Shown: positions 15,267 to 23,153 of the stretch, piece by piece
Layout: the number at the start of each line of letters is the position of its first letter
Position numbering within the stretch: position 1 is the first letter of the stretch
NCBI GenBank assembly: GCA_013288905.1
Contig: JABDAW010000005.1
Coordinates: 1-43,268 of the forward strand
Direction of reading: 5' to 3'
Source of the DNA: Bacteroidota bacterium
GTDB lineage: Bacteria; Bacteroidota; Bacteroidia; AKYH767-A; JABDAW01
Length of the DNA stretch: 43,268 bases
The notes under the pieces: model-generated
Told to the model about the DNA's origin: nothing
Databases searched by the model: none
The model's input: only the letters and a program-made list of their open reading frames with translations
Made by a program: the position numbers and the translations under genes

Positions 15267-15869
15267 ATGAAGAAAGTAAGGTTAGAAGTCGTTGGTTTAT
15301 CTTATAGTCAGACACAATCCGGGGCGTATGCTCTGGTGCTTGGGGAGAAAGGTGGAAAGAGAAGACTTCCCATTATTATCGGGGGCTTTGAAGCACAAGC
15401 AATAGCTATAGAGATTGAGAAGATGACTCCTACAAGACCTTTAACTCATGACTTATTCAAAACCTTTGCTAATTCTTATAATATCGAAATCACCGAGATC
15501 ATAATCTATAACTTGGTGGAAGGCGTTTTCTTTGCCAAATTGGTTTGTAATCGGGAAGGAAAAGAAACCGAGATTGATGCGAGAACCTCTGATGCCATTG
15601 CCATTGCAGTGCGTTTTGATTGTCCGATATATACCTATGAATTCATCCTTAAAGATGCCGGTGTTGTACTCGATGAAGGTGCTGCTGAAGAAGATGAATT
15701 TGCTGAAAAACCATTGAAATTAGATAAGCCTCAATATATCGAGGGCGACCTCACAACCTATACTACTGCTGAACTTAATGAACTTTTGAATAATGCCATC
15801 GAAGAAGAAAATTATGAGAAGGCATCGAAGATTCATGAGGAATTGAATAAGAGAACTAAGTCTCAATAA
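15267..15869 (+). CDS. Bifunctional nuclease (DUF151/BFN) family protein with UVR-like tail
   Basis: 200 residues, 10 nt after etfA. The first about 135 residues form a BFN/DUF151 domain: LPIIIGGFEAQAIAIEIEKM, RPLTHDLFKTFANSY, DARTSDAIAIAVRFDCPIY. The C-terminal part, LNELLNNAIEEENYEKASKI, resembles the short UVR motif of UvrB/UvrC, a combination I remember from Bacteroidota. Nuclease activity is reported for some homologs but the cellular role is unclear. Its place inside an acyl-CoA operon is probably organisational rather than functional. Confidence 0.9.
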   Translation: MKKVRLEVVGLSYSQTQSGAYALVLGEKGGKRRLPIIIGGFEAQAIAIEIEKMTPTRPLTHDLFKTFANSYNIEITEIIIYNLVEGVFFAKLVCNREGKETEIDARTSDAIAIAVRFDCPIYTYEFILKDAGVVLDEGAAEEDEFAEKPLKLDKPQYIEGDLTTYTTAELNELLNNAIEEENYEKASKIHEELNKRTKSQ

Positions 15870-15896
15870 GTGTTTTTAAACCCTTAATTTATTACT

Positions 15897-17105
15897 ATGA
15901 ATTCTACATACATCATTGATGGAATCCGCACCCCTGTGGGCAAGCATACCGGTTCCTTATCAAGCATCCGAACAGATGATATGGCGGCACTTGTCATCAA
16001 GGAATTATTGAAGAGAAATCCTAATGTCAATCCTGCAGAGATCAATGAAGTATTTCTTGGTTGTGCCAATCAAGCCGGTGAAGATAATCGTGATGTGGCT
16101 CGCATGGCTTTGCTGCTGGCGGGCATTCCAACCAATGTTGCTGGGGAGACTGTTAATATTTTATGTGCATCCGGAATGGCTGCTGTTATCAATGCTTCCG
16201 GGGCTATTGCTTTGGGGAATGGTGAGCTGATGATTGCCGGTGGCCTGGAGAGCATGACTCGTGCGCCTTTCGCTTTATCGAAGAGTTCACAGGCATTCGG
16301 AAGGAATGTTGAGATATTCGATACAAGTATTGGATGGAGGTTTGTGAATCCTAAGATGAAGAAAATGTATGGCACCGATTCTATGGGAGAAACCGCCGAG
16401 AACGTTGCCGAATTGTATAAAATTAATCGTGAAGATCAGGATATATTTGCATTCAACTCTCATAAGAAAGCAACCGTAGCAATGAACAATGGTCGCTTCA
16501 AAAAAGAGATAATTGCAGTGGAAATTATTCAAGGAAAGAAAGCCCCTGTGGTCTTTGACCATGATGAATTCATCAAGCCGGATACTACTCTTGAAACCTT
16601 ATCAAAACTGAAACCTGCCTTCAGAGAAAATGGAAGCGTTACTGCTGGGAATTCTTCCGGTATTAATGATGGAAGTGCCGCTCTGCTATTGGCTTCTGAA
16701 GAAGGTATTAAGAAAAATAATCTCAAGCCATTGGCAAGAATTGTTTCATCGGCAGTGGTGGGAGTGGAGCCAAGAATCATGGGAATCGGTCCTGTAAGTG
16801 CTTCTAATCTTGCATTGAAAAGAGCGGGTTTGACATTCGCTGATATTAATATTATTGAACTCAATGAAGCCTTCGCAGCACAAAGTCTTGCCTGCATTCG
16901 TGAATGGAAATTAGAAGATAATGACCCTCGCATTAACCCTAATGGCGGGGCAATTGCTATCGGGCATCCGCTTGGAATGTCTGGTTCGAGATTGATTCTT
17001 ACTGCTGCTTTAGAGCTTCGGGAACGTAATGAGAAATATGCTCTCTGCACCATGTGTGTCGGTGTGGGACAAGGCTATGCAGTCATTATCGAGAATGTAA
17101 ATTAG
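15897..17105 (+). CDS. Thiolase (acetyl-CoA C-acyltransferase)
   Basis: 402 residues. NILCASGMAAVINA holds the nucleophile Cys90; NPNGGAIAIGHPLGMSG provides His357; CTMCVGVGQG provides Cys387. This is a complete thiolase triad. The CASG variant and overall shape resemble the beta-ketoadipyl-CoA/PaaJ-PcaF group, and the following PaaY-like gene supports an aromatic or dicarboxylic acyl-CoA route, but a general fatty-acid thiolase cannot be excluded. Its stop codon directly abuts the next ATG (17103-17105, 17106), so the two are translationally coupled. Confidence 0.93.
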   Translation: MNSTYIIDGIRTPVGKHTGSLSSIRTDDMAALVIKELLKRNPNVNPAEINEVFLGCANQAGEDNRDVARMALLLAGIPTNVAGETVNILCASGMAAVINASGAIALGNGELMIAGGLESMTRAPFALSKSSQAFGRNVEIFDTSIGWRFVNPKMKKMYGTDSMGETAENVAELYKINREDQDIFAFNSHKKATVAMNNGRFKKEIIAVEIIQGKKAPVVFDHDEFIKPDTTLETLSKLKPAFRENGSVTAGNSSGINDGSAALLLASEEGIKKNNLKPLARIVSSAVVGVEPRIMGIGPVSASNLALKRAGLTFADINIIELNEAFAAQSLACIREWKLEDNDPRINPNGGAIAIGHPLGMSGSRLILTAALELRERNEKYALCTMCVGVGQGYAVIIENVN

Positions 17106-17720
17106 ATGGCAAACATCTTTGAATTCAAGGGCATCAAGCCTGTCATTCATCCCTCGGCTTTTATTCATCCTAATGCTGCCGTTACCGGAAATGTCGTTAT
17201 CGGAAAGGATGTGTACATAGGTCCTGGTGCGGCATTGCGGGGTGATTGGGGAAGGATAATTATTGAAGATGGCTGCAATGTACAGGAGAACTGCACGGTT
17301 CACATGTTTCCTGGCTTGACTGTTACTTTGAAAGAGGGTGCTCACATCGGGCATGGTGCGGTAATTCATGGTTCTACGATAGGCAAGAATGTTTTGGTGG
17401 GCATCAATGCAGTGATTATGGATCATGTCGTTATTGGTGATAATTGCATCATCGGAGCCTTGACTTTTATTCCGGAAGGAGCTATTATTCCAGAAAGAAA
17501 AGTGGTGGTGGGCAATCCTTATAAAATCATTAAAGATGTCAGCGATGATATGCTTGAATGGAAAACCAATGGCACTGCATTATACCAAGCCCTTCCAAAA
17601 GATTGCCATGAGACCTTGAAGCCTTGCAAACCACTTCGTTCCATTCCAAAAGATAAGGATGGGATTACAAATCCAGTCCATCCTGATTACAAGACTTGGA
17701 AGGAAGCCAAGAAGAAATAG
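17106..17720 (+). CDS. paaY: Left-handed beta-helix hexapeptide protein, PaaY/CaiE-like
   Basis: 204 residues of hexapeptide repeats: IHPSAFIHPNAAVTGNVVIG, DVYIGPGAALRGDWGRI, VQENCTVHMFPG, HIGHGAVIHGSTIG. Histidines in HMF, HIGHG and VIHG fit a metal site as in gamma-carbonic-anhydrase relatives. The C-terminal LKPCKPLR tail is of the CaiE/PaaY type. PaaY is a thioesterase that rescues blocked CoA esters during phenylacetate breakdown (known for the family). The gene starts immediately at the thiolase stop. The exact substrate here is inferred only from context. Confidence 0.85.
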   Translation: MANIFEFKGIKPVIHPSAFIHPNAAVTGNVVIGKDVYIGPGAALRGDWGRIIIEDGCNVQENCTVHMFPGLTVTLKEGAHIGHGAVIHGSTIGKNVLVGINAVIMDHVVIGDNCIIGALTFIPEGAIIPERKVVVGNPYKIIKDVSDDMLEWKTNGTALYQALPKDCHETLKPCKPLRSIPKDKDGITNPVHPDYKTWKEAKKK

Positions 17721-17740
17721 AAATAATTTATTCCGTTAAT

Positions 17741-17804
17741 CTTTCTTCATCCTTTTATTGCTGCACCCCGAAAAGGGGCATGCAATCATAAAAGGATGAA
17801 AGAA
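17741..17804. repeat. REP-like palindrome, copy B
   Basis: An imperfect hairpin from TTTCTTCATCCTTTTATTG to CATAAAAGGATGAAAGAAA with an inner CCCC...GGGG stem around GAAAA. It matches the repeat at 11488-11540. It lies directly behind the etf-paaY operon and might end its transcript. Confidence 0.8.
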
Positions 17805-17915
17805 ACGATTCCCATGTCACATCCCTGACAGGTGGGAAAATTTCACTACCGTGAATGGCAGTACGACAGCAGCAGGGATTTATTCCCTTTCCTAAACATC
17901 CCACATTCACTTTTA

Positions 17916-17950
17916 CCCCTCTCCCCTTTGGAGAGGGGCAAGGGGTGAGG
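17916..17950. repeat. CCCCTCTCC...GGAGAGGGG dispersed repeat, copy 1
   Basis: CCCCTCTCCCCTTTGGAGAG begins a GC-rich palindrome followed by GGGCAAGGGGTGAGG. The same repeat occurs at 37972-38005. From memory this is a very widespread bacterial intergenic repeat. Confidence 0.85.
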
Positions 17951-17956
17951 CTTCTT

Positions 17957-17991
17957 CCCGAAATCTTCCAAGGTTTCGGGATTTTCTTTTT
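17957..17991 (+). terminator. Terminator-like hairpin
   Basis: CCCGAAA (17957-17963) and TTTCGGG (17974-17980) with a T-rich tail ATTTTCTTTTT. Confidence 0.65.
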
Positions 17992-18003
17992 AGGTCTATG
18001 ACG

Positions 18004-18255
18004 AATCATGAAACGTCCGATAGCAATCATGAAAGGTTTTACCCGAATCATGATACGTTTTTAAAAGTTTCAAAAAACGTCCCCGACCTTTCCCTATTCG
18101 TATCCGACCTCTCACAACACGTCACCCACCGTTTCCAATACATACACAACCTCTCCAAAGACATACTCCACCAAAAAAAAGACGTCCTGCACGTCTCCTA
18201 AGACGTTCCCCAAGAAAAAAAAGACGTGTACGACGAATCATCATTCCTATAAAAC
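18004..18255. repeat. 21-bp-period array, 12 units
   Basis: Cut every 21 nt from 18004, the units line up: AATCATGAAACGTCCGATAG, AATCATGAAAGGTTTTACCC, AATCATGATACGTTTTTAAA, and so on to GAATCATCATTCCTATAAAA. ACGT or a near variant sits at unit positions 9-13 in most units, and several units end in C-x-AC. Divergence is high, yet the 21-bp step never slips over 252 bp. The small ORF through it (NHETSDS, NHERFYP, NHDTFLK...) is a by-product of the period. Confidence 0.8.
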
Positions 18256-18360
18256 CTTTGATTCTTCGTAGATACACGTCTTACGATACATCTAAAACAC
18301 CTCAATTATCATAGTTTACCGCCTATAAATCAATGCTTTACGCTCAATTCAATAAATCCA

Positions 18361-18412
18361 AACTTTACTAAAGTTTTTCACTTTGGTAAAACTCCAAATC
18401 CACTTCAATAAA
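18361..18412. repeat. Left direct repeat flanking the YhcG gene
   Basis: AACTTTACTAAAGTTTTTC followed by ACTTTGGTAAAACTCC and CACTTCAATAAAATG. The same order recurs at 19634-19690. The AACTTTACTAAAGTT word is itself a palindrome and is also found as its complement at 40619-40633. Confidence 0.7.
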
Positions 18413-18429
18413 ATGAAGAGGATTTTTTG

Positions 18430-18463
18430 TTGAAAGAATATCGAAATCGTTTTAGTAGTTTCG
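18430..18463 (+). promoter_or_regulatory. Probable promoter of the YhcG gene
   Basis: TTG (18430-18432), 23-bp spacer, TAGTTTCG (18456-18463), one base off TAnnTTTG. It lies 20 nt before the ATG. Confidence 0.5.
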
Positions 18464-18483
18464 CACCTTAATAAAATTGCAAC

Positions 18484-19584
18484 ATGAATGAACTGATTCC
18501 AGATAAAAATCTTTACTCAAAAATTGTTGAATTGCTCGCTGCGGCAAGGCAAAACGTTGTAAGAACAGTGAACCAGACTATGGTCTATACCTACTATGAA
18601 ATCGGGCGGATGATAGTAGAAGATGAGCAGCATGGCAAGGAACGCGCTGAATATGGGAAGCAGGTTTTGAAAGAACTTTCCAAACGGCTTTCCAATGAAT
18701 TTGGGAAGGGTTTTTCTAAAAGAAATTTAGAACAGATGCGTCTGTTTTACCTAACCTACTCAATTGCGCAGACGACTTCTGCGCAATTGGAGAAGGTGAA
18801 AAATAATGATAGTTCAATTCAGCAGACGGCTTCTGCTGAATTGGAAAATGATAAAAATATTGATTTAAAGATTTACGAGAAGCCGTCTCGTAAATTTATT
18901 CTCTCGTGGTCGCATTATCTTAAACTGATGCGTATTGAAAACCTTAATGAACGAAGCTTTTATGAGATAGAATGTGCATCAAATAATTGGTCTCTTAAAG
19001 AATTAGAACGCCAATTCAACAGTGCGCTTTATGAACGTTTGGTTTTGAGCCGCAATAAAGAAGGTGTGAAGCAGCTTGCAGAAAAAGGACAGGTGATTGA
19101 AAAACCATTGGATTTTCTTAAAGACCCATACATTTTAGAATTCTTGAATCTTTCGGAACACAAAGAATATTCCGAGAATGATTTGGAATCGGAAATCATA
19201 GATAAACTTGAACATTTTCTCTTGGAATTAGGCAAAGGTTTTACTTTTGCCGGAAGGCAGGTTCGGCTCACATTTGATGAAAGCCACTTCAAAGCCGATT
19301 TGGTATTTTATAACCGCCTCTTGAAATGCTTCGTAATAATAGACCTTAAAATCGGCAAACTCACCCACCAGGACATCGGGCAAATGCAGATGTATGTCAA
19401 CTATTACGACCGCATCATAAAGCTGCCCGAAGAAAACAAAACCATCGGCATCATCCTCTGCAAAGACAAAAGCAAAACCCTTGTAGAATTTACTTTACTC
19501 CAAGATAACGACAGCATCTTCGCAAGCAAATACCAAACTATATTGCCCGATAAACAAGACTTTATCAACCTGCTAAATCAGTGA
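18484..19584 (+). CDS. YhcG/DUF1016 family PDDEXK nuclease
   Basis: 366 residues. The N-terminal DUF1016 part reads YTYYEIGRMIVEDEQHGKER and SKRNLEQMRLFYLTY. After a variable linker (about residues 93-138) comes FILSWSHYLKLMRIENLNER and the C-terminal PDDEXK-like core, with Asp272 in KADLVFYN and Asp287-Leu-Lys289 in IIDLKIGKL. Family members are putative DNA nucleases of defence or mobile regions; the exact target is unknown. The linker is encoded by three tandem DNA palindromes (18761-18895), and the gene is bounded by direct repeats at 18361 and 19634. Likely monocistronic with its own promoter. Confidence 0.9.
   Translation: MNELIPDKNLYSKIVELLAAARQNVVRTVNQTMVYTYYEIGRMIVEDEQHGKERAEYGKQVLKELSKRLSNEFGKGFSKRNLEQMRLFYLTYSIAQTTSAQLEKVKNNDSSIQQTASAELENDKNIDLKIYEKPSRKFILSWSHYLKLMRIENLNERSFYEIECASNNWSLKELERQFNSALYERLVLSRNKEGVKQLAEKGQVIEKPLDFLKDPYILEFLNLSEHKEYSENDLESEIIDKLEHFLLELGKGFTFAGRQVRLTFDESHFKADLVFYNRLLKCFVIIDLKIGKLTHQDIGQMQMYVNYYDRIIKLPEENKTIGIILCKDKSKTLVEFTLLQDNDSIFASKYQTILPDKQDFINLLNQ
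18761..18895 (+). repeat. Three in-frame palindromes inside the YhcG gene
   Basis: Hairpin 1: CAATTGCGCAGA (18761-18772), 5-nt loop, perfect inverse 18778-18789. Hairpin 2: CAATTCAGCAGA (18815-18826), 5-nt loop, perfect inverse 18832-18843. Hairpin 3: ATTTACGAGA (18871-18880), 5-nt loop, inverse 18886-18895. Loops CGACT, CGGCT and AGCCG are related. They encode the variable linker between the two conserved domains. Confidence 0.88.
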
Positions 19585-19633
19585 GGATAAAACTTACGGC
19601 TGCCCACTGCTGCCGTAGGGTTTCATTCCTCTA

Positions 19634-19690
19634 AACTTTACTAAAGTTTTTTCAACTTTAGTAAAGTTGCAGGTCACTTTAATAAAACTC
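19634..19690. repeat. Right direct repeat flanking the YhcG gene
   Basis: AACTTTACTAAAGTT (19634-19648) and its inverse AACTTTAGTAAAGTT (19654-19668) form a 15-bp hairpin, followed by CACTTTAATAAAACT. The order matches 18361-18412. Steps between the ACTTT words are 20-21 bp. Confidence 0.7.
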
Positions 19691-19729
19691 ATTCCCTTCC
19701 TTATTATATGCATCTATTTTTCCTCCCCC

Positions 19730-19761
19730 TTGCATGAATGATTCCTATTTTCCTAATTTTG
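19730..19761 (+). promoter_or_regulatory. Bacteroidota-type promoter for the 19789 gene
   Basis: TTG (19730-19732), 21-bp spacer, TAATTTTG (19754-19761). The leader to the ATG at 19789 is about 23 nt. An in-frame ATG at 19738 would sit inside the promoter and is rejected as the start. Confidence 0.75.
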
Positions 19762-19788
19762 CTTCTTAATAATAAAAACTTGTTCGTT

Positions 19789-21387
19789 ATGAAAAGAGTA
19801 AAATTTTTAATAATTGTAATGGCATTCGCACTGATGGGCTTGAGTGCAAGGGGGCAAATAACATTTCAGAAGGCATTTAGGCTTTGCAACTCTTATGAAT
19901 ATATTCAAAGAACAGTAAGTCAGACATCTGATGGAGGCTATATAATATCAGGAACTACAGATAATTTTGGTGCTGGTAATACTGACTTATATTTGATTAA
20001 AACAAATGAAAATGGTGATACGCTATGGACACGTACATTTGGAGGAAGCGGAGATGACTTTGGATACTGTGTCAAACAAATAAATGGTGGCGGATATCTC
20101 ATGACTGGAGTATCCTATGATTTTGGCTTTGGTGCTGGAGATGTTTATTTAATAAGGCTCGATATTAATGGAGATACGCTGTGGACCAAGACTTATGGAG
20201 GTACTCAAGAAGATTGTGGAATATCAATATTAGAATCGAGTGATGATAGTGGATTTGTTATCGCTGGATATACATGGAGTTTTGGTGCTGGTGCAGAAGA
20301 TTACTATTTAATTAAGATTGATGGAAATGGAAATATTCTATGGACAAAAAGTTATGGTGGAGACCAGATTGATAATCTCCTATCCGCTGACCGAACAAGT
20401 GATGGAGGGTATATTTTGATTGGGGATACTTATAGTTTTGGAACTAATAGTGATAGAGACGTATATTTAGTAAAAACAAATTCTATTGGAGATACCTTAT
20501 GGACAAGAATTTATTCTGGAATAGGAAATGATGATGCTTGGTCAGTTAAACAAACTCCTGATGGAGGATATATTATTGCAGGAGGAACTAACAGTTTTGA
20601 TGCATCAGGATTTTATGATTTTTTTCTGATTAAAACTGATTCTTTAGGAGATACTTTATGGGCAAAAACATACGGAGGAGCCAATGATGATTATGCAGAA
20701 TCTTTAGAGATAACATCCGATGGTGGATATATTATCATTGGCAAAACAGATAGTTATGGTGCCGGAGCTAATGATATTTATCTTATTAAAACAAATGTAA
20801 ATGGAGATATTTTATGGACAAAGACTTATGGAGGGTTATATGATGATGTTGGAAATTCAGTAAAACAAACTGATGATGGAGGATATATTATTACAGGATC
20901 TACGGAAAGTTTCGGTTCAGGTATTTATGATATTTATTTAATAAAGACCGACTCCTCTGGGAATAGTGGTTGTAATCAGAGTAATACGGCAACTGTTGTT
21001 GGTCACGCACCATTTAATATTAAACGACCCCCTACAATTGTTTCATCCGGAGGGGTTGCATTATCACCACATACAATAGCTAATCGTGGCAGTGATGAAA
21101 CATCAATTTGTACTACTGCTGGAATAACCGAAATAAAAAATAATAATTATCTTCTCCTCTCCCCCAATCCCTTCACCACCACTACAACTCTCACCCTTCA
21201 AGGGACCTGTCATAACCCCTCCTTATTCATCTACAACCTTCTTGGTCAGGAAGTAAGAAGCATACCCATTGGCTCGAATACCCAATTAACCATTAACCGG
21301 GACCATCTCGCCTCCGGCATGTATTTCTATAAACTCATTGATGAGAATAAAGAAGTCATAGGAATTGGGAAGATGATTGTGGAATAA
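19789..21387 (+). CDS. T9SS-secreted repeat protein (propeller-like GGYI repeats)
   Basis: 532 residues from the ATG at 19789 (MKRVKFLIIVMAFALMG, a good signal peptide ending SARGQ). About seven repeats of roughly 52 residues follow, each with TSDGGYII-G-T, FGAG--D-YLIKT and NGDTLWTKTYGG, likely blades of a beta-propeller. The last about 80 residues form a T9SS type A sorting domain: LLSPNPFTTTTTLTLQG, LFIYNLLGQEV and LASGMYFYKLIDENKEVIGI. Expected to be exported through the outer membrane and attached to or released from the surface. The repeats are AT-rich, the sorting domain distinctly C-rich. Ligand unknown. Confidence 0.9.
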   Translation: MKRVKFLIIVMAFALMGLSARGQITFQKAFRLCNSYEYIQRTVSQTSDGGYIISGTTDNFGAGNTDLYLIKTNENGDTLWTRTFGGSGDDFGYCVKQINGGGYLMTGVSYDFGFGAGDVYLIRLDINGDTLWTKTYGGTQEDCGISILESSDDSGFVIAGYTWSFGAGAEDYYLIKIDGNGNILWTKSYGGDQIDNLLSADRTSDGGYILIGDTYSFGTNSDRDVYLVKTNSIGDTLWTRIYSGIGNDDAWSVKQTPDGGYIIAGGTNSFDASGFYDFFLIKTDSLGDTLWAKTYGGANDDYAESLEITSDGGYIIIGKTDSYGAGANDIYLIKTNVNGDILWTKTYGGLYDDVGNSVKQTDDGGYIITGSTESFGSGIYDIYLIKTDSSGNSGCNQSNTATVVGHAPFNIKRPPTIVSSGGVALSPHTIANRGSDETSICTTAGITEIKNNNYLLLSPNPFTTTTTLTLQGTCHNPSLFIYNLLGQEVRSIPIGSNTQLTINRDHLASGMYFYKLIDENKEVIGIGKMIVE

Positions 21388-21415
21388 TCACTCTTTCAAA
21401 AATAAATTTGGAACC

Positions 21416-21463
21416 AAAACCAAATTTCACTAACTTTGTTAAGTGAAATTTGGTTTTTTTTCA
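21416..21463. terminator. Terminator between convergent genes
   Basis: AAAACCAAATTTCACTAAC pairs with GTTAAGTGAAATTTGGTTTT (one bulge), then a T-run. It ends the 19789 gene and, on the other strand, could act behind pyrB. Confidence 0.8.
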
Positions 21464-21533
21464 TTTTGTTGGGAAACGGCTCCACGAAAGTGGGGCTGTT
21501 CTTTTATATACCAATGAAAGATTATCTAATCCC

Positions 21534-22466
21534 TTATTCCGAGACCTTTCCAGCAAGAAGATACAATACCGCCATGCGGATAGCGACACCGTTTTCGACC
21601 TGGTCAAGAATGACGGATTGGGAAGAATCAGCTACATCACTCGTGATTTCCACGCCCCTGTTTATCGGACCGGGATGGAGGACGATAATTTTTTTATCTA
21701 ATGAATCAAGGATGCTTTTATTCAAGCCAAATTGCATGATGTATTCACGAAGGGAAGGGAAATATTTGATGTCCTGCCGCTCCAACTGGATACGCAACAT
21801 ATTAGCTACATCGCACCAGTTGAGGACTTCGCGAAGGTTATGACTGACCTTCACACCAAGAGAGGAAATATATTTTGGAATCAAAGTCGTAGGTCCGCAA
21901 ACCATCACCTCGGCACCTAATTTTTTAAGACAAAAGATATTCGACAATGCCACGCGAGAGTGCATGATATCACCTATGATAGCAATCTTTTTTCCTTGAA
22001 TATTGCCCAACTTTTCTTTGATGGTAAAGGCATCAAGAAGGGCTTGGGTGGGATGCTCATGAGTGCCATCGCCGGCATTGATGATATTGGCAGAAATATG
22101 TTTGGAAAGGAAGACCGCAGCCCCGGGATTTGGGTGACGCATGACCAGCATATCCACCTTCATGGAGAGAATATTATTGACTGTATCAACAAGCGTTTCG
22201 CCCTTGCTGACGGAGGAACTGGAAGCCGAGAAATTCAAGACATCCGCCGAAAGCCGACGCTCGGCAAGTTCAAAAGAAAGACGAGTACGTGTAGAGTTTT
22301 CGTAGAATAAATTGGCAATGGTAATGTCCCGAAGCGAAGGCACTTTCTTGATGGGGCGATTGATGATTTCTTTGAAGTTTTCGGCAGTCTCGAATATGAG
22401 ATTAATATCATCCGCATTGATATTTTTAATCCCCAATAAATGCTTTACGCTAAGTCCTTTTGCCAT
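21534..22466 (-). CDS. pyrB: Aspartate carbamoyltransferase catalytic subunit
   Basis: 310 residues. The carbamoyl-phosphate site STRTR lies at residues 58-62, SVSKGE near 85-90, HPTQ at 138-141 and LHPGPINRGVEI near the C-terminus. It makes carbamoyl-aspartate in pyrimidine synthesis. It follows pyrR by 6 nt, so pyrR-pyrB is an operon. No regulatory pyrI subunit is present, as is usual when pyrR regulates. Confidence 0.97.
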   Translation of the reverse strand: MAKGLSVKHLLGIKNINADDINLIFETAENFKEIINRPIKKVPSLRDITIANLFYENSTRTRLSFELAERRLSADVLNFSASSSSVSKGETLVDTVNNILSMKVDMLVMRHPNPGAAVFLSKHISANIINAGDGTHEHPTQALLDAFTIKEKLGNIQGKKIAIIGDIMHSRVALSNIFCLKKLGAEVMVCGPTTLIPKYISSLGVKVSHNLREVLNWCDVANMLRIQLERQDIKYFPSLREYIMQFGLNKSILDSLDKKIIVLHPGPINRGVEITSDVADSSQSVILDQVENGVAIRMAVLYLLAGKVSE

Positions 22467-22472
22467 CTTCTT

Positions 22473-23012
22473 TTATTCTTTAGTCTGTAGCCATACTTGA
22501 TCTTTTCCATCTGTTTCCACCCATTCCACTTTTACTTTTTCGGAAGCAATGGTATCCACCGTCTTGCCGATATAGTCAGGTTCTATAGGCAATTGACGAC
22601 TATATCTTCTATCAATCAAAACCAATAATTCAACCTTCTGTGGTCTGCCAAACGCCAGGATAGCATCCAAACCAGACCGAATGGTTCTTCCGGTAAATAA
22701 TACATCATCAACTAAAATTACTTTTTTATTCTCAATGATAAAATCTATTTCAGTAGCACTTGGAATGTGAATCTTCTCCGACCTCCTGAAATCATCTCGA
22801 TAAAAAGTAACATCCAGATTACCACAAAGAATTGTATGACCAAGTATTTCAGAGAGATGATTCTTTAATCTCTTAGCTAAGAAAATACCCCGAGGCTGAA
22901 GACCAATAATCACGGAATGTTCAAAGTTATTATGATTCTCTATCAACTGATAACATAGCCTGTTTATCGTGATGTCGAATTGTCCGTCATTAAGTAATAA
23001 TCTTTGTTGCAT
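22473..23012 (-). CDS. pyrR: PyrR, pyrimidine operon regulator / uracil phosphoribosyltransferase
   Basis: 179 residues. The PRPP-binding motif VILVDDVLFTGRT lies at residues 98-110; VIIGLQPRGIFLAKRL and GNLDVTFYRDDF are also PyrR-type. In Gram-positive bacteria the protein binds pyr leader RNA when UMP is high (known); here the short leader (about 100 nt) shows no clear antiterminator, so regulation may differ. It lies between the rpsA terminator and pyrB. Confidence 0.95.
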   Translation of the reverse strand: MQQRLLLNDGQFDITINRLCYQLIENHNNFEHSVIIGLQPRGIFLAKRLKNHLSEILGHTILCGNLDVTFYRDDFRRSEKIHIPSATEIDFIIENKKVILVDDVLFTGRTIRSGLDAILAFGRPQKVELLVLIDRRYSRQLPIEPDYIGKTVDTIASEKVKVEWVETDGKDQVWLQTKE

Positions 23013-23114
23013 CCTGTTTTTATTGAATCAAATATTCTCTGTTTCTAACCATGCGAATTTAAATCTTCTTTGGGTAATGAAATCATAGCCCTCATTTTTG
23101 AAAAAGTATTAGTC

Positions 23115-23146
23115 AAAAAAAAGCCTCCCGATTGGAAGGCTTTTCT
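23115..23146 (-). terminator. Rho-independent terminator of rpsA
   Basis: On the minus strand, AAAAGCCTTCC, loop AATC, GGGAGGCTTTT and further T residues (nine in total). It is positioned just after the rpsA stop. Confidence 0.85.
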
Positions 23147-23153
23147 AATTTTA

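Noticed and set aside
17916..17991. Small RNA gene in the GC-rich repeat region
   Set aside because: The CCCCTCTCC repeat and terminator-like hairpin recur as generic dispersed elements; no promoter is visible upstream.
19738..19788. Upstream start for the T9SS protein
   Set aside because: It lies inside the promoter; the ATG at 19789 gives a regular signal peptide.
23013..23114. PyrR-binding attenuator upstream of pyrR
   Set aside because: I looked for an antiterminator/terminator pair and the conserved PyrR loop on the minus strand and saw neither. A mechanism using another RNA motif cannot be excluded.
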